From Oscillospiraceae bacterium (lineage in GTDB: Bacteria; Bacillota; Clostridia; Oscillospirales; WRJC01), in contig WRHM01000001.1 in the NCBI GenBank assembly GCA_009783265.1, positions 1 to 64,000 on the forward strand: a stretch of DNA of 64,000 nt, given 5' to 3'. Below the pieces are notes generated by a model that was given only the letters and a program-made list of their open reading frames with translations, was not told the origin of the DNA and ran no database searches. The translations under genes and the position numbers were made by a program. Shown piece by piece: positions 10,881 through 24,800 of the stretch; within the stretch, counting starts at the first letter, position 1, and the number at the start of each line of letters is the position of its first letter.

Positions 10881-13800
10881 TTAAATATTATAATAATCCA
10901 CAAGTTTAGTCAGTCTCGAATATTTTAATTTAGCGTCAATTTCGGCGTTTTCAAATAGTTTTTTCGCCCTCTCAGGGAACTTGCGCGTGAGCGAGCTGTA
11001 TCTGTTCTCAGTTTTTATAAACTCCATGAATGACCCCGTCGGCTCTTTTGAATCAAGCGAGAACGGATTCTGTCCCGCTGTGAAAAGCGTAGGATTAAAC
11101 CTGAATAAATGCCAGTACCCTGCCGCAACCGCAAGTTTTTCTTCCGCCATAGAATTGCCCATGCCGAGTTTTATTCCGTGATTGATACACGTAGAATATC
11201 CTATCACAACTGACGGCCCGTCATAATTCTCAGCCTCGACTATCGCTTTTATGCACTGGTTAAAATCTGCGCCCATTGCGATCTGAGCAACATAAACATA
11301 ACCGTAACTCATCGCGATACCTGCCAGATCTTTTTTCTTCTGGCCTTTGCCTGCGGCCGCAAACTGCGCGACTGAGCCTGTCGGGGTAGCTTTCGACGCT
11401 TGCCCGCCTGTATTCGAGTAAACTTCTGTGTCAAACACAAATATATTTATGTCAAGCCCCATTGCAATCGAGTGATCCAGTCCGCCGAAACCTATATCAT
11501 ACGCCCAGCCGTCTCCGCCGAATATCCAGAACGATTTTTTGATAAATACGTCTTTCATCGCGAGTAATTGACGTGCAAGAGTACATGCGTCACACGGACA
11601 TACATCGTCTTTTGTATAAGTCTTTCCTTCCCAAACTATGCCTTCCATATCAATTCCATCCTCAAGCACAGCGATTAACGCGGCAGACGATACTTTTGAC
11701 AGATTTCCGTCGTTCATTGTGTCAAGCCACTTCTGACCTGCCTCTTTAATATCAGCCTCTGCGTAGTCGATAGCAATAAGCTGTTTTACAAGTTCAGCCG
11801 CTTTATCGCGTCTCTGAGCGACTGCGAGAGCCATTCCCAATCCATATTCGGCGTTGTCTTCAAACAACGAGTTCGCCCACGTCGGACCTTTGCCGTCTTT
11901 ATTCAACGTATAAGGCGTAGCCGGAGCGGAACCGCCCCAAATCGACGAACAGCCCGTAGCGTTCGCTATATACATTCTGTCGCCGAACAACTGGGTGACA
12001 AGTTTTGCGTAGGGCGTTTCGCCGCAGCCCGCGCAAGCTCCCGAAAATTCAAACAACGGCTGCTTGAACTGGCTGCCTTTGACTGATTCGGGCTTGAATT
12101 TCGCAAGAACCGTTTCGTCGTCTGTATATTTATAAGCAAGTTCTATATTATCTTTTTTATCCATCTGTGAATCTATCGGCTTCATGACAAGGGCTTTTTC
12201 GCCTTTTCTTCCCGGACATACATTCGCGCATGAGCCGCAGCCCGTGCAGTCAAGAGTAGAGACTGTCATCGCGAATTTATATCCCGGAACCCCGGTCATA
12301 GCGATTGTATCAAGATTAGCAGGAACTTCGTCGTTTTCCGGTATCGCGAGAGGTCTGATAACTGCGTGCGGACAAACATAAGAGCAGAAATTACACTGTA
12401 TGCAGTTTTCCGAAACCCAGCACGGAACATCGACTGCTATGCCGCGTTTTTCATAAGCCGCCGAACCCTGAGGGAATGTGCCGTCCGCGTCTTTGAATAT
12501 AGAGACGGGGAGGTCGTCGCCTTTTTGAGCGTTTACAGGATTTAATATATCCCTGATAAAATCAGTTATTTCAGGCCGTCCGGCAATTTCTTTTGCGGTT
12601 ATATCTTCAACGGCGTTTGCCCACTCTGCCGGGACTTTTATTTCTTTTACGTTTACAAGCCCTTCGTCGATACATTTATAGTTCATGTTTACGACTTCTT
12701 CGCCCTTGCTGCCATAAGATTTTACGACTGCGTCTTTCAAGAATTTAACCGCGTCGTCTATTGGTATAATATTCGCGAGCTTGAAAAATACTGTCTGGAG
12801 AATCATATTCATGCCGAGGCCGCGTTTGTTTATGCTTCTGGCTATGCCTATGCCGTCGATAGTATAAAACTTAGCTTTTTTATTCGCGAGATCGCGTTTT
12901 ATTTTCGCGGGCAGCCTGTTTTCGCAATCGGCCAAATCCCAAGCGCAGTTTAACACGAACGTTCCGCCGTCTTTTAAATCTTTTGTTATATCGTATTTAT
13001 CGACATAAGACGGATTATGGCACGCGACATAGTCGGCTTTTGAGACATAATAAGTCGAGCGTATAGGTTTATCTCCAAATCTCAAATGCGAAATCGTCAC
13101 GCCGCCGCTCTTTTTTGAGTCGTATGCGAAATATGCCTGAGCGTATTTATCGGTATGGTCGCCGATTATTTTAATAGCGTCTTTGTTTGCGCCGACTGTG
13201 CCGTCAGAGCCCAAACCCCAGAACTTGCACGAAACCGTCCCTGCCGGGGTAGTGTCGGGATTTTCGCCCATCGGGAGAGATAAATTAGTTACGTCGTCCT
13301 CTATGCCGATAGTGAAATTACCCTGCGGAAATTCTTTTTTGAGATTTTCGTAAACTGATATAATATTAGCAGGCGTCGTGTCTTTCGAGCCTAAGCCGTA
13401 GCGTCCTCCGGCTACGGGGATATTAGCGAATTTTGAGCCGGTCAGAGCAGTAACTACGTCGAGATATAACGGCTCTCCTAAAGCTCCGGGTTCTTTTGTC
13501 CTGTCAAGCACGGCGATTTTTTTGACTTTGTCGGGTATAGCGTCAATTAATAAATCCCTGTTGAACGGTCTGTATAATCTGACTTTAACAAGCCCGGTTT
13601 TTTCGCCTTTTGAATTAAGATAATCAACGGTTTCTTCTATTGTGTCGCAGACAGAACCCATAGCGATTATGATTTTTTCAGCGTCGGGCGCGCCGTAGTA
13701 GTTAAACGGCTTATAATTTGTCCCGGCTTTTTTATTTACTTCGTCCATGTAATTTATAACTATATCTGTAATCGCGTCGTAATAGGGATTGCAGGCTTCT

Positions 13801-14486
13801 CTTGCCTGAAAGAATATATCCGGGTTCTGAGCAGTTCCCCTTAAAACCGGGTGATCGGGGTTTAACGCCCTGTCCCTGAAAGCCTGAACGGCGTCCATGT
13901 CTATCATTTCTTTAAGCTCGTCATAGTCCCATGCTTCTATTTTCTGGACTTCGTGGCTTGTTCTGAACCCGTCAAAGAAATTTAAGAAAGGCACTCTGCC
14001 TTTAATTGCCGACAGATGCGCGACAGCTCCCAGATCCATGACTTCCTGAGGGTTGGTCGCGCACATCATGGCAAATCCCGTCTGTCTGCAAGCCATAACG
14101 TCCGAATGGTCGCCGAAAATAGACAGGGCATGAGTTGCAAGCGTTCTTGCCGACACGTGAATTACGCCGGGCAGCAATTCTCCGGCTATTTTGTACATAT
14201 TGGGAATCATGAGAAGCAACCCCTGAGACGCTGTAAACGTAGTCGTCAACGCTCCCGCCGCCAGAGAGCCGTGAACAGTTCCGGCTGCTCCTGCTTCTGA
14301 TTGCATTTCCATTACCTTGACAGTCTGACCGAAGATATTTTTCAGTCCGTTAGCCGCCCATTCGTCTGCCATTTCCGCCATAACCGACGACGGGGTTATC
14401 GGGTATATCCCCGCAACTTCAGTAAATGCGTAAGCGACGTGCGAAGCGGCGGTGTTTCCGTCCATAGTTTTCTTTTTTCTTGCCAT
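10881..14486 (-). CDS. nifJ: Pyruvate:ferredoxin (flavodoxin) oxidoreductase
   Basis: 1201 aa single-chain PFOR; GIYPITPSSVMAE, two 4Fe-4S motifs (CIQCNFCSYVCP, CTGCGSCANVCP), TPP domain GGDGWAYDIGFGGLDH. Confidence 0.97.
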   Translation of the reverse strand: MARKKKTMDGNTAASHVAYAFTEVAGIYPITPSSVMAEMADEWAANGLKNIFGQTVKVMEMQSEAGAAGTVHGSLAAGALTTTFTASQGLLLMIPNMYKIAGELLPGVIHVSARTLATHALSIFGDHSDVMACRQTGFAMMCATNPQEVMDLGAVAHLSAIKGRVPFLNFFDGFRTSHEVQKIEAWDYDELKEMIDMDAVQAFRDRALNPDHPVLRGTAQNPDIFFQAREACNPYYDAITDIVINYMDEVNKKAGTNYKPFNYYGAPDAEKIIIAMGSVCDTIEETVDYLNSKGEKTGLVKVRLYRPFNRDLLIDAIPDKVKKIAVLDRTKEPGALGEPLYLDVVTALTGSKFANIPVAGGRYGLGSKDTTPANIISVYENLKKEFPQGNFTIGIEDDVTNLSLPMGENPDTTPAGTVSCKFWGLGSDGTVGANKDAIKIIGDHTDKYAQAYFAYDSKKSGGVTISHLRFGDKPIRSTYYVSKADYVACHNPSYVDKYDITKDLKDGGTFVLNCAWDLADCENRLPAKIKRDLANKKAKFYTIDGIGIARSINKRGLGMNMILQTVFFKLANIIPIDDAVKFLKDAVVKSYGSKGEEVVNMNYKCIDEGLVNVKEIKVPAEWANAVEDITAKEIAGRPEITDFIRDILNPVNAQKGDDLPVSIFKDADGTFPQGSAAYEKRGIAVDVPCWVSENCIQCNFCSYVCPHAVIRPLAIPENDEVPANLDTIAMTGVPGYKFAMTVSTLDCTGCGSCANVCPGRKGEKALVMKPIDSQMDKKDNIELAYKYTDDETVLAKFKPESVKGSQFKQPLFEFSGACAGCGETPYAKLVTQLFGDRMYIANATGCSSIWGGSAPATPYTLNKDGKGPTWANSLFEDNAEYGLGMALAVAQRRDKAAELVKQLIAIDYAEADIKEAGQKWLDTMNDGNLSKVSSAALIAVLEDGIDMEGIVWEGKTYTKDDVCPCDACTLARQLLAMKDVFIKKSFWIFGGDGWAYDIGFGGLDHSIAMGLDINIFVFDTEVYSNTGGQASKATPTGSVAQFAAAGKGQKKKDLAGIAMSYGYVYVAQIAMGADFNQCIKAIVEAENYDGPSVVIGYSTCINHGIKLGMGNSMAEEKLAVAAGYWHLFRFNPTLFTAGQNPFSLDSKEPTGSFMEFIKTENRYSSLTRKFPERAKKLFENAEIDAKLKYSRLTKLVDYYNI

Positions 14487-14578
14487 TAAAAAATCCTCCT
14501 GTATTGTTTCTTATAATATTTTAATTCTTATATCTTAGCATATTTTATAACAAAATGTAAATATAAAATGTTAAAATT

Positions 14579-15409
14579 CTAATTTAACTTGAATTTTTTT
14601 ACCTGCATTTTTGTTTTGGGCATGTTTATGTCAAACAAAGTAAACCGGGCGATATATTCGTCCTCTAAAATCTGAGCGTCAAAATCCGCCCCGTTTCCAC
14701 ACATATATAATTCAACTTTTGTTTTTGCGTAATCTATTTTCACGTCGTCGAAACTCAGGACAAAATATCTGTACCTGTCCGTATCTTTGCCAAATGCAGT
14801 TTGGTCCGCCTCTAAAAACACATAATCCGAATTTGCGCCGTATTCGTCTATTTCATCAGCAGCAATATCGTTATCGACAACAGAGACTTTAAGATAATAC
14901 TTAAAAAACGGTATCAAACTGTTTAAATCCGAATTTATATCCGCCATTCTGTTGTTTTTGCACCTTACAGTCAACTGCAGATTTTCCGCGCTTTCAAGAT
15001 AATATATTTTATCGGCAAATAACGCGTCCCCCAACGCGAAAGCATTCCGTATATCTATCCTGTACATGACAAAGTCATCTTTTAAATTTGCATAAGCTCT
15101 CTCGATTTTTTCGTTTTTTGCGATATAATTCTTTAATTCTTTTGGATCTCCTGTAGATATTAGCCTGAATACTACAATTAACAGTATCAGTATACACATC
15201 AAATATACGATCCGTTTAAACCATCGCCACATCCAGGATTGCTTTTTATCTTTATTTTCATCATATTCGCCGTCATAATTTTCATTGTGCTGGTAATCTA
15301 TAAAAATCCCCTGCCTTTTATTTAATTTTTTGCCTGATTCAAAGATACCAATAATTATATCATATATCCGTAAATAATTCAATGATAAATTAATAATTAT
15401 AATATGCAC
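14579..15409 (-). CDS. Hypothetical membrane-anchored protein; start uncertain
   Basis: One TM helix (WFKRIVYLMCILILLIVVFRLI) followed by an extracytoplasmic domain. The N-terminal ~50 aa may not be translated; no good internal ATG. Confidence 0.6.
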   Translation of the reverse strand: MHIIIINLSLNYLRIYDIIIGIFESGKKLNKRQGIFIDYQHNENYDGEYDENKDKKQSWMWRWFKRIVYLMCILILLIVVFRLISTGDPKELKNYIAKNEKIERAYANLKDDFVMYRIDIRNAFALGDALFADKIYYLESAENLQLTVRCKNNRMADINSDLNSLIPFFKYYLKVSVVDNDIAADEIDEYGANSDYVFLEADQTAFGKDTDRYRYFVLSFDDVKIDYAKTKVELYMCGNGADFDAQILEDEYIARFTLFDINMPKTKMQVKKFKLN

Positions 15410-15802
15410 TTAATTTTTTGCGTCTTAAGAAATCTCCAAAAAATTTCGCGAAATGTATAAATTTGTTGAAATTTAAAGGAATATGCTGAAATTTTATTAA
15501 AAACGCTTGCATTTTTATAAGTTTTGTAATATAATAGACAAGATACGCTGTCTTTTTATACACAAATTTGTAAAATGTGTAAAAGTCTGCAACTTTATGT
15601 AAGCAAAGCCCCCTTTCAAAATGGGGCTTTCCAGCAGGGCGCGTAATTTTTATAATATTTACAAAATATGGCGAAAAAACCATGGTGAATTATGGCAAGT
15701 ATTTTTTGGGTAAGCAGAGGGAAAAATAGAAAAAATTAAATGTAAAATCTCTTAAAGCGTAATTCCAAGATAATTTACATATATATTATACGGAGGTCAT
15801 TA

Positions 15803-18800
15803 ATGACAAAAATGAACAAAATAAGAAAAAAGATATTAATTTTTATAATTGTAATAAATATGATAGCCGGGATTTTGCCCGGCGGTATTATTGCGCCGCT
15901 TATATCACATGCGGAGCCAGAATTGCCGGGTGAAATAACAGAGCAAACGCCGGAAGAAACAACTGAATCAGAGCCTGAGGAGACTACAGATTATACGCCG
16001 TATACGCCCGAGGAAACGACTGAATCAAAAACCGAAGAAACCACAGAGCCTGAACCGGAAACAACTACTGAGGCTGAGCCAGAGGAAACTACAGAACCCG
16101 AAGAAGCCCCTGAACCCCCAAAAGAATTAAAGCCCATTGACGAATTGAGGGAAGAAGTCAGAGCCATATCACAACTTATGCGGGGCGCGTTTAGTCTGGA
16201 AGGCGATTTTCAGGACGTCGTTACACAGATTTTAAGTAAATCCGTAAGCGGCACCGGATTATATCTTGATGATGAAAGATTGGATTCCGGCGCGGTGGTG
16301 TCTCTTTACGATGAAATTACCCTGAGATATGACTTTGAAATTGAAACTGATGAAATTTTAGCGCTTGCCGAAAACCTATATGTGCCTTTTTTGATTCCCA
16401 TTCCGGAAAATATTGCTTTAGGGGATGATACTGCATTCCCGTTTATTATTAAAGTCAATCTGGATGGCGTTATTTATGTTATCGGGATAGCTGAAATAAC
16501 AGGCGGCGAGGCTTATATTACTTTTAAAGGCGATTATGCCGACGGTGTGGAAGAATTAAATTTCTGGGAGCAGGAGCTTGATGAATTTATATTTATTGAA
16601 TATGCATATTTTGAATTGCCTTGCGGCATAAGCGATACAGAAGATGAAACTGTCGAAATAGTTTTACTTCCGGAAGGCGACGACCCGCTTATTATTTATA
16701 TTTTGGAAAACCAGAAAAGCAAACATGAAATCGAAAAAGAATGTAAGGTTTATGATAAAGATAGCTTGATTTTTACATGGGAGATAACATATACTCCCGG
16801 AGCGATAACAGACGAATCCGATTACCCGTTGACTGTAATGGACACGTTTGATAATTCCAAGCACGTTTTTGTGCCGGGCAGTCTGGTTATTGAACGGGGA
16901 GACGAGAAACTCACCGGAAGCGTCAGTCATATTCCGGGCAAAACCGTTGTCAGTTATGAACTTGAAGAATATAACCCTGCCCCGATAACGATAACTTACC
17001 AGACAAGGCTCGCGGACGATGAGCTTGGATACCATGTAGTAAATACTACAGGATATACAAATATCTATGGAGCCCCGGATTCATTGATAACAAACAGTGT
17101 CACGCTGGTTGATGATAACGACGTAACACTTCTTGAGCCTGTGAGCGCAGAAATCATAGTGGAAGGCAAAGATAAAGTCTGGTCGTATAAAAGAGGTACG
17201 CAGTCCGGGCGTATTATCAACTGGACTGTAACGATACACACGCTTGGACGCGACCTTGATAATCTCGTGATAACCGACGATTTGCCGACAGGGTTGACTC
17301 TAACGGGCGGCGTTACGGTCACAAATCTTGACACAGGTACGGCAGCCGACGCTATAATTACGCCGACGACTACTTCGTTTGGCGTTACAATAAACGAGCC
17401 GTATGCCGAAAAAGGCTATACACTCTCTTACAGCACCACTATTGACGACAACTATTTTGATACGTCTTACGGAGGCTCGTTCACCAATACCGCGGAAGTG
17501 GACTTTGACTGGAATCATTATGATTATAACGGCGAGACCGGCACAACTGAAGAAACCAAACGCCCGGCTGCCTATAGTATTGGGGATTTTAACGTGGTTG
17601 GCAAAAGCGGTTCGTATAACCGCGCCACCCATGAAATAACTTGGTCGGTTACAGTGAACCCATATAACGTAGATGTTATATCCGGTACGATAACCGATGA
17701 TTTAAGCACGCGCGGTCAGACTTATGTTGACGGGAGTTTCAATTCGGGAAACCCTCTGATTACTCTGGATGACGTAAGCTTTGACAATAAAATATTAACC
17801 ATCGATGTCGGCAATATCGGGACTGCCAGTTATTCATACACATTTAAAACAACAGTTGACGACCCGGCGATTTTTGCAGGGAATGACTCCTATGATATAT
17901 ATAATGCGCTTGTAGGAAGATATTATTATAACTCAGTGACTTTTGTAGGCGATATACAGTTACGCGTTCCTGACCCCACTGATGAAGACCCTGAGCCTGA
18001 CCCGAGCGACTATGTTTATCACGTCACTACTTCCGCAACAGGATCGGCATGGGTCACCAGCCGCATGATTGATAAATCAGGCGTAGGTTTTAACTATAAC
18101 ACGGGCAGGGCAACGTGGCAATTAATAATAAACAAAAACAATATGGCTATGACAAACGCCGTATTGACGGATATTGTTCCGGTCGGGCAGACATTTGTCC
18201 CCGGTTCGGTAAGCATTACCGGCATGGTGGTTGATGAAGATTACACTGTAAACTATAACGGCGAGACTATAGTAGAAGACGATACCCTTATTATCATAAT
18301 TCCCGAAGTTACCGCTCAAACCACAATAACCTATCAGACGGAAATAAATCCGAATCTTAGCGCCGATTTCAAAAACCAACTGCTGGTCGATATTGAAAAT
18401 TCGGCTACATTGGTTCATGACGTTCACCCGGGGCTGACTGAGAGCGCAACGATTACGGTGGAGAACAACATCGTTGACAAAGCAGGCAGCTTTAATGCAG
18501 AAGACAGAGCAATCTCTTATGAAGTAAATTTGAACCTTAACGCCATGACGTTTGCAGGAGCGACGATAACAGATATAATCCCTCCGGGATTGCAGCTTGA
18601 TATTAGCAGCGTGACACTGTGGAACGCCAATGTTGACTCGAACGGGAATTTTACCAAAACCGATGAAAAATTTTATTATGATGATCCGGCTTTTTCATAT
18701 ACTTTGAATTCATTCACGTTAAAATTTCCGGACGGAAACGGAAGATATATATTGGCCTATGACTGCTATATCACCAATGTTTCTTTGCGTCCGTATAAAA

Positions 18801-21800
18801 ACGATATTCGTTTAAACGATACAGGCGGGGTTGACGGGCCGCCGGCCGAAAGCGAAGATGAAATTGATATAGGCAGCAGCGGTACGGGCGTAAGCAGCAA
18901 AAGGGTAAAACTGAATATCGTAAAAGTTGATAATCTACGCACCGGGGTCACGCTTCCCGGAGTGAAGTTTGAGTTATACCAGAAAATCGGCACTTCCGAA
19001 TCCGCTCCCGAAGTTAAAATCATGGAGGGCGAAACCGACGCAAACGGCGAGATTAGCTTTTATCCGTTAAAAAATGGCAACAAATATATATTGAGAGAAG
19101 TAGATGGAGTGGACGGCTATGATGATTTAACTTCAATAAACGTGGTGAAAAATATTGTTGACGGTGTAACTGTTGATCCAAAAGTACTTGGTAAAAACGA
19201 ATTAGTTCTGACGATTACACAAGATGGCGGAAACACGGAGTTTTTAGAGGTGGCAAATGAGCCGCAACTTGGTTATATTAAGTTCACAAAACTGACAGAC
19301 CGCGCGGAAAAAGGCGTTTTTGAACCCGTAGGCGAAGATGAAGCGTGCTTCCGAATCACGGACCAAACTCCGGGCAGCGACTATACAGATGAAACTTATA
19401 CAGACGAAGACGGGATAGTGTTCTTCGCGAATCTGCCGCCGTTCGGTATATATAAAGTAGAAGAAATAATAACCCCGCCATATCACACGCCTGCTGCGCC
19501 GTTTTATGTGGAAATAGATGTGTATGGAGATTCTTACATTGACGATCCTGAACACTCTGGTGAAAAAATAGAAGCTTTCGGCTTTAATGACGATTCCGTA
19601 GTGGAAAATGTTTATTTCCGTCCGGATTTGATTATCACGAAAACCAAAGCTAACGGCACAACGCCGATTGAAGACGTGACTTTTGAATTGTGCGACGCAG
19701 AGGGCGATTCTTTTGCCCCTCCGGTTACTGCAACGACGGATTCATTAGGGAAAGCGATATTTTATGACCTCTACGGCGGCGACAGTTATGTAATTAAAGA
19801 AGTAGGCACACCTCTTACAGGATATTATGAGACGGGTAAATATAATACCGGAGTTGTAAATCAGGCAGAAGATTACACGTTGCTATGGCGCAACTACGAA
19901 CATGCGGCGTCTCTGGAAGTGACGAAAGTCGATGAGATGCGTACTGGCGTATTGTTGAGTGGCGCGGAATTTGAGTTGTATCGCGACAACGGGTCAGGTA
20001 CTGCTCCAGCTGGAACTGCGATTGCTACTGAGACAACTGCCGCAAACGGCAAACTAACATTTACAAACTTGTCTCTTAATCAGAATACGACGGCATTAAC
20101 GATAAATGCAGAGCCAACGCTTTTGTCAACGGATTATTGGCTGGTGGAAACGGTTGCTCCAACCGGATATATTTTAGATCCAACGCCGAAAAAAGTTACG
20201 CTTAATCCGGCAACAGGGGGAGCGACCCCGCGAACTTACACATACACTGCAACGGTGACGAATGAGCCGATAGAACATGGTTTAATAGATTTAATATTCA
20301 CTAAGTACAGCAATAAAAGCAGTCCATATACTTTGGGGTCTCCGTTAGGAGCTACTCTCGACGGCGTTTCATTCACAATGACCGACCAAACAACGGGGAG
20401 TGATCTTGTCCGTACTGCTACGAGTGATGCTGGCGGCGTGGTTACGTTTACTGATATTCCGTTTGGAACGTATAGGATACACGAAGTTGCTCCTGTACTA
20501 TATCATAAACCTTTAGTGGATTTTTACGTTACATTTGATGATGCCGGAAATTGCACAAGTTTTAATGGGAAGTCAAATCCTGAACCCGGTGATTTTGTTA
20601 TAGTAAACGAGATATTTAATCCAAGCTTAATCATCACGAAAACTGAGGCTAACGGCACGACTGCGATTTCGGGCGTTGTATTTGAATTGTGTGATTCTGC
20701 TGGCAATTCGTTTGGTACGCCAATATATGCGACGACGAATGGAAGCGGACAAGCGACATTTACGGGACTATTGGGCGGGGACACTTATGTGGTGAAAGAA
20801 GTTGACACGCCTCTTACAGGATATTATGAGACGGGTGAATATACAATAGGACCGATTAATCAATCAGGAAACTATACTTACACATGGAAAAACTACGAAC
20901 ATGCGGCAAGCATTGAAGTGACGAAAGTAGATAAAATGCGTACTGGCGTGAAAGTAGAGGGCGCGACGTTTGAACTGTACGATAATGCGCTTTGCACTGG
21001 CGATCCTGTAGGGTCTGCGACCACAAACGGGAGTGGCATAGCGACATTCGCGAATCTACCGCTTACTCAAACAACGCCGTTAACGATAAACACAGAGCCG
21101 GTGCTGGAGTCAACGGATTATTGGCTGGTTGAAGTAGATGAAGCTGACGGGTATATATTAAACAGTACGTCATCAAAAGTTACGCTTAATACACGCACGG
21201 AAGTGAACCGTGTAACGATAGAGAACGAACCAGTTACGGCTGATTTGGACTTCACGAAATACACCGACAGAGATTCAGGCGCAACGCTTGCGGGAGCAGT
21301 GTTTAGTATAACCGACCAGACGACAGGCAGCGATTTTACACAGACAGCGTTGGTAACCGGAACAGACGGCTTGGTAAGCTTCACCGACATACCGTTTGGT
21401 CGGTATCTTGTAGAGGAGATAACAACGCCGGATTATCATACTACGGTGACCCGATTCTATATTGAAATAGATACAGCGGGTAAAATCGTCAGATTTGACG
21501 ATTTATATGACGACGGTGATGAACTTGACGGTGATTTTGAAGTGACGAATTTGATAAAGCGTACCACGCTGACAATCACGAAACGGAACGATCTCGGAAC
21601 GGCGATGAACGGCGTAGAGTTCCAATTATACCGTGTGGTGGAAGAAGCCGAAATCCCTATAGGCTCTGCATTGCTTACAAACTCGTCAGGCATCGTGCAA
21701 TTCACAGGTCTTATGGGCGGTGAAAAGTATCGGGTGAAAGAAGTAGGCACACCGCTTACAGGATATTATACAACAGGTGTATATGAGTTGACGACTGTAA

Positions 21801-24800
21801 ATCCGGATGTAGCCTATACTCACACATGGACTAACTACGCACACGCGGCGAGCATAGAAGTGACGAAAGTAGATAAAATGCGTACCGGCGTATTGTTGAG
21901 TGGCGCGGAATTCGAATTATATAGTGACAACGGGTTAGGAACGGCACCAAATTTGGTGAGCGGTCTTGTAGATACACAGACAACGGGTGCGGACGGCAAA
22001 TTAACATTTACAGGATTGGAATTAAATCAAGATACAGCAACCTTGACGACAAACGCTGAGCCAGCGTTGGAAGAGACGATATATTGGCTCGTGGAAAAAA
22101 CAGCGGCGGACGGTTATATATTAGATACAACGCCGGTCAAAGTTACACTTGCGGGCGGAACGGCGACGGCGATCCGCACTCAAAACGTGCCTGTAACAAT
22201 AGAAAACGACCCGACAAAGCATGATGATATAACTCTGACATTCACAAAATACAGCAATAAAAGCGGCCCATATACGCTTGGCGACACGCCGATTGAGGGC
22301 GTATGGTTCTGGATGAAAGACATGACTGAGGGCAGCGACTATGAACTGTGGGCTAAGAGTGATGCTACAGGTGAAGTTGAATTTACAGATATTCCGTTCG
22401 GAGAATATGAAATAAAGGAAGTCGTCGGAGACGGGAGCAAGGTATCTGCCGCAGTAGAATACCACAAATCATTGGCAGCGTTTGAAGTTGAGTTTGATAA
22501 AGACGGCTATTGTATATCATTCAACGGAATTGATGACCCTGATGAGAGCGATTTTGTTGTAATAAACGAGATATATAATCCTGACTTAGTAATCACGAAA
22601 ACCGAGGCAAACGGCACAACTCCGATTGAGGGCGTTGTATTTGAATTGTGTAAATCAAATGGCGATTCGTTTGATACGCCAATATACGCGACGACAAATA
22701 GCGGCGGCGTGGCGACATTTACGGGGCTATTGGGCGGAGACAGCTATATTGTGAAAGAAGTAGGCACGCCTCTTACAGGATATTATGAGACGGGTGAATA
22801 TACAATAGGACCGGTTAATCAACAGACAAATTACGCTTACACATGGCGCAACTACGCTCATGCCGCGTCGCTCGAAGTGACGAAAGTAGACGAACTGCGT
22901 ACTGGCGTGAAAGTAGAAGGCGCGATATTTGAGTTGCGCCTTGATAATGATGGTGAACCGGGAGGACTTGTAGGTACGAAAACGACAGACTCAAACGGAA
23001 AATTAAAGTTTGAAGGATTAACGCTTAATCAAAATACAGTGTCATTGACAACAGACTCAGAACCTATATTGGCAAAGACGACGTACTGGCTGGTAGAGAC
23101 AGAAGCGGCCAGCGGATATATATTGGATATTACCCCAGTCAAAGTCGAGCTTGATCCGGCAGCCGCAGGAGCAGCAAATCCGAGAACGCATATATACACG
23201 GCAACATTAGAGAATACGCCTGTGACTGTAGATATGTCTTTTACAAAATACACGGACAGAGATCCTGACACACCTATTATGAATGCGACGTTTAGGATAA
23301 CCGACCAGACTATTGGCAGTACTTTTTATCTTGAAGAAGATAGTACAGGGGTAGTGGATTTTACGAACGTGCCGCACGGACGGTATCTTATGGAAGAGAT
23401 TTTGACGCCGGATTATCATTATACTATGACTCCATTTTATCTTACAATAAATGACGAGGGCATACTTACCGAATTTGGGGGACTTGACGACGAAGATGGA
23501 TTATCCGGCCCATTCAGCGTGACGAATGAAATCAAGAAAACCACGCTGACAATCACAAAACAGGACGATGGCGGAACGCCGCTTGAAGATATAGCGTTTG
23601 AACTGTACCGTGTGACATATCCCGGAGAAGTCGAGACCGAAACAAAGATAGGGTCTGCGCAGACAACAGACGAATTCGGAAAAGTAACATTCACGGGTCT
23701 TATGGGCGGCGAGACTTACCGTGTGAAAGAAGTTGAAACACCATTAGACGGATATTATACTACGGGTGTGTATGAATTGACGATAGATCAACCTGATGTG
23801 GCAGATAATTCGGAAGAAGAACGTGAACTTGTGCCTTACACCTACACATGGGTCAACTATCGTCACGCGGCGTCGGTTAAAGTGACAAAGCATGATTCAA
23901 TGCGCGAAGGCGTATTGATTGAAGGCGCGGAGTTCGAGTTGTATGCAAGCGATGAAGAAGGAGATATAACAGGCGCAGTTATTGACACAGAGATTACAGA
24001 TGAATACGGCGAAATAATATTTACAAACCTGCCGATTAATCAAAATACGACATTGCTTACTACAAACACAGAGCCAGTGTTGGAAGAAACGATATATTGG
24101 TTGGTAGAAAAAACGGCGGCTACAGGCTATAATAGAACAGAAGATCCGATTGAGCTTGTATTGAACCCGGCAGACGCAGGAGAAGAAAATCCAAGAACTT
24201 ACACATACGAGTTTAAGGTAGAGAATGAACCTGCTCACCATGAAGATACAGCGTTGAAATTCACTAAGTACAGCAATAAAATCAGCGCATATACACTTGG
24301 AAATACACCGATTGAGGGCGTATGGTTCAAAATGACCGACCAGACTGCCGGCAGCGACTATGAACTGTGGGCTAAGAGTGATGAATACGGCGCAGTCACG
24401 TTCAATAATATTCCGTTCGGATTATATAAAATAGAAGAGGTTGACGGAGATGAGAGCGATACTCCGTCCGCTGTAGAATATCACAAATATTTGTCAGCGT
24501 TTTATGTTGAGTTTGATGAGGACGGAAATTGTATATCTTTCAATGGAAAAGCAAGTCCGACAACTGGCGACTTTGCGATAATAAACGAGATATATAATCC
24601 TGACTTAATCATTACAAAAATTGATGCGGACGGCACAACTCCGATTGAGGGCGTGACTTTTGAACTGTGCGACGACGACGGCGATTCATTTGATACGCCT
24701 GTATATGCGACAACGAATGGAAGCGGAATCGCGACATTTGGGCTATTAGGCGGGGACAGTTATATTGTGAAAGAAGTCACTCCGAATGGTTATTATATCT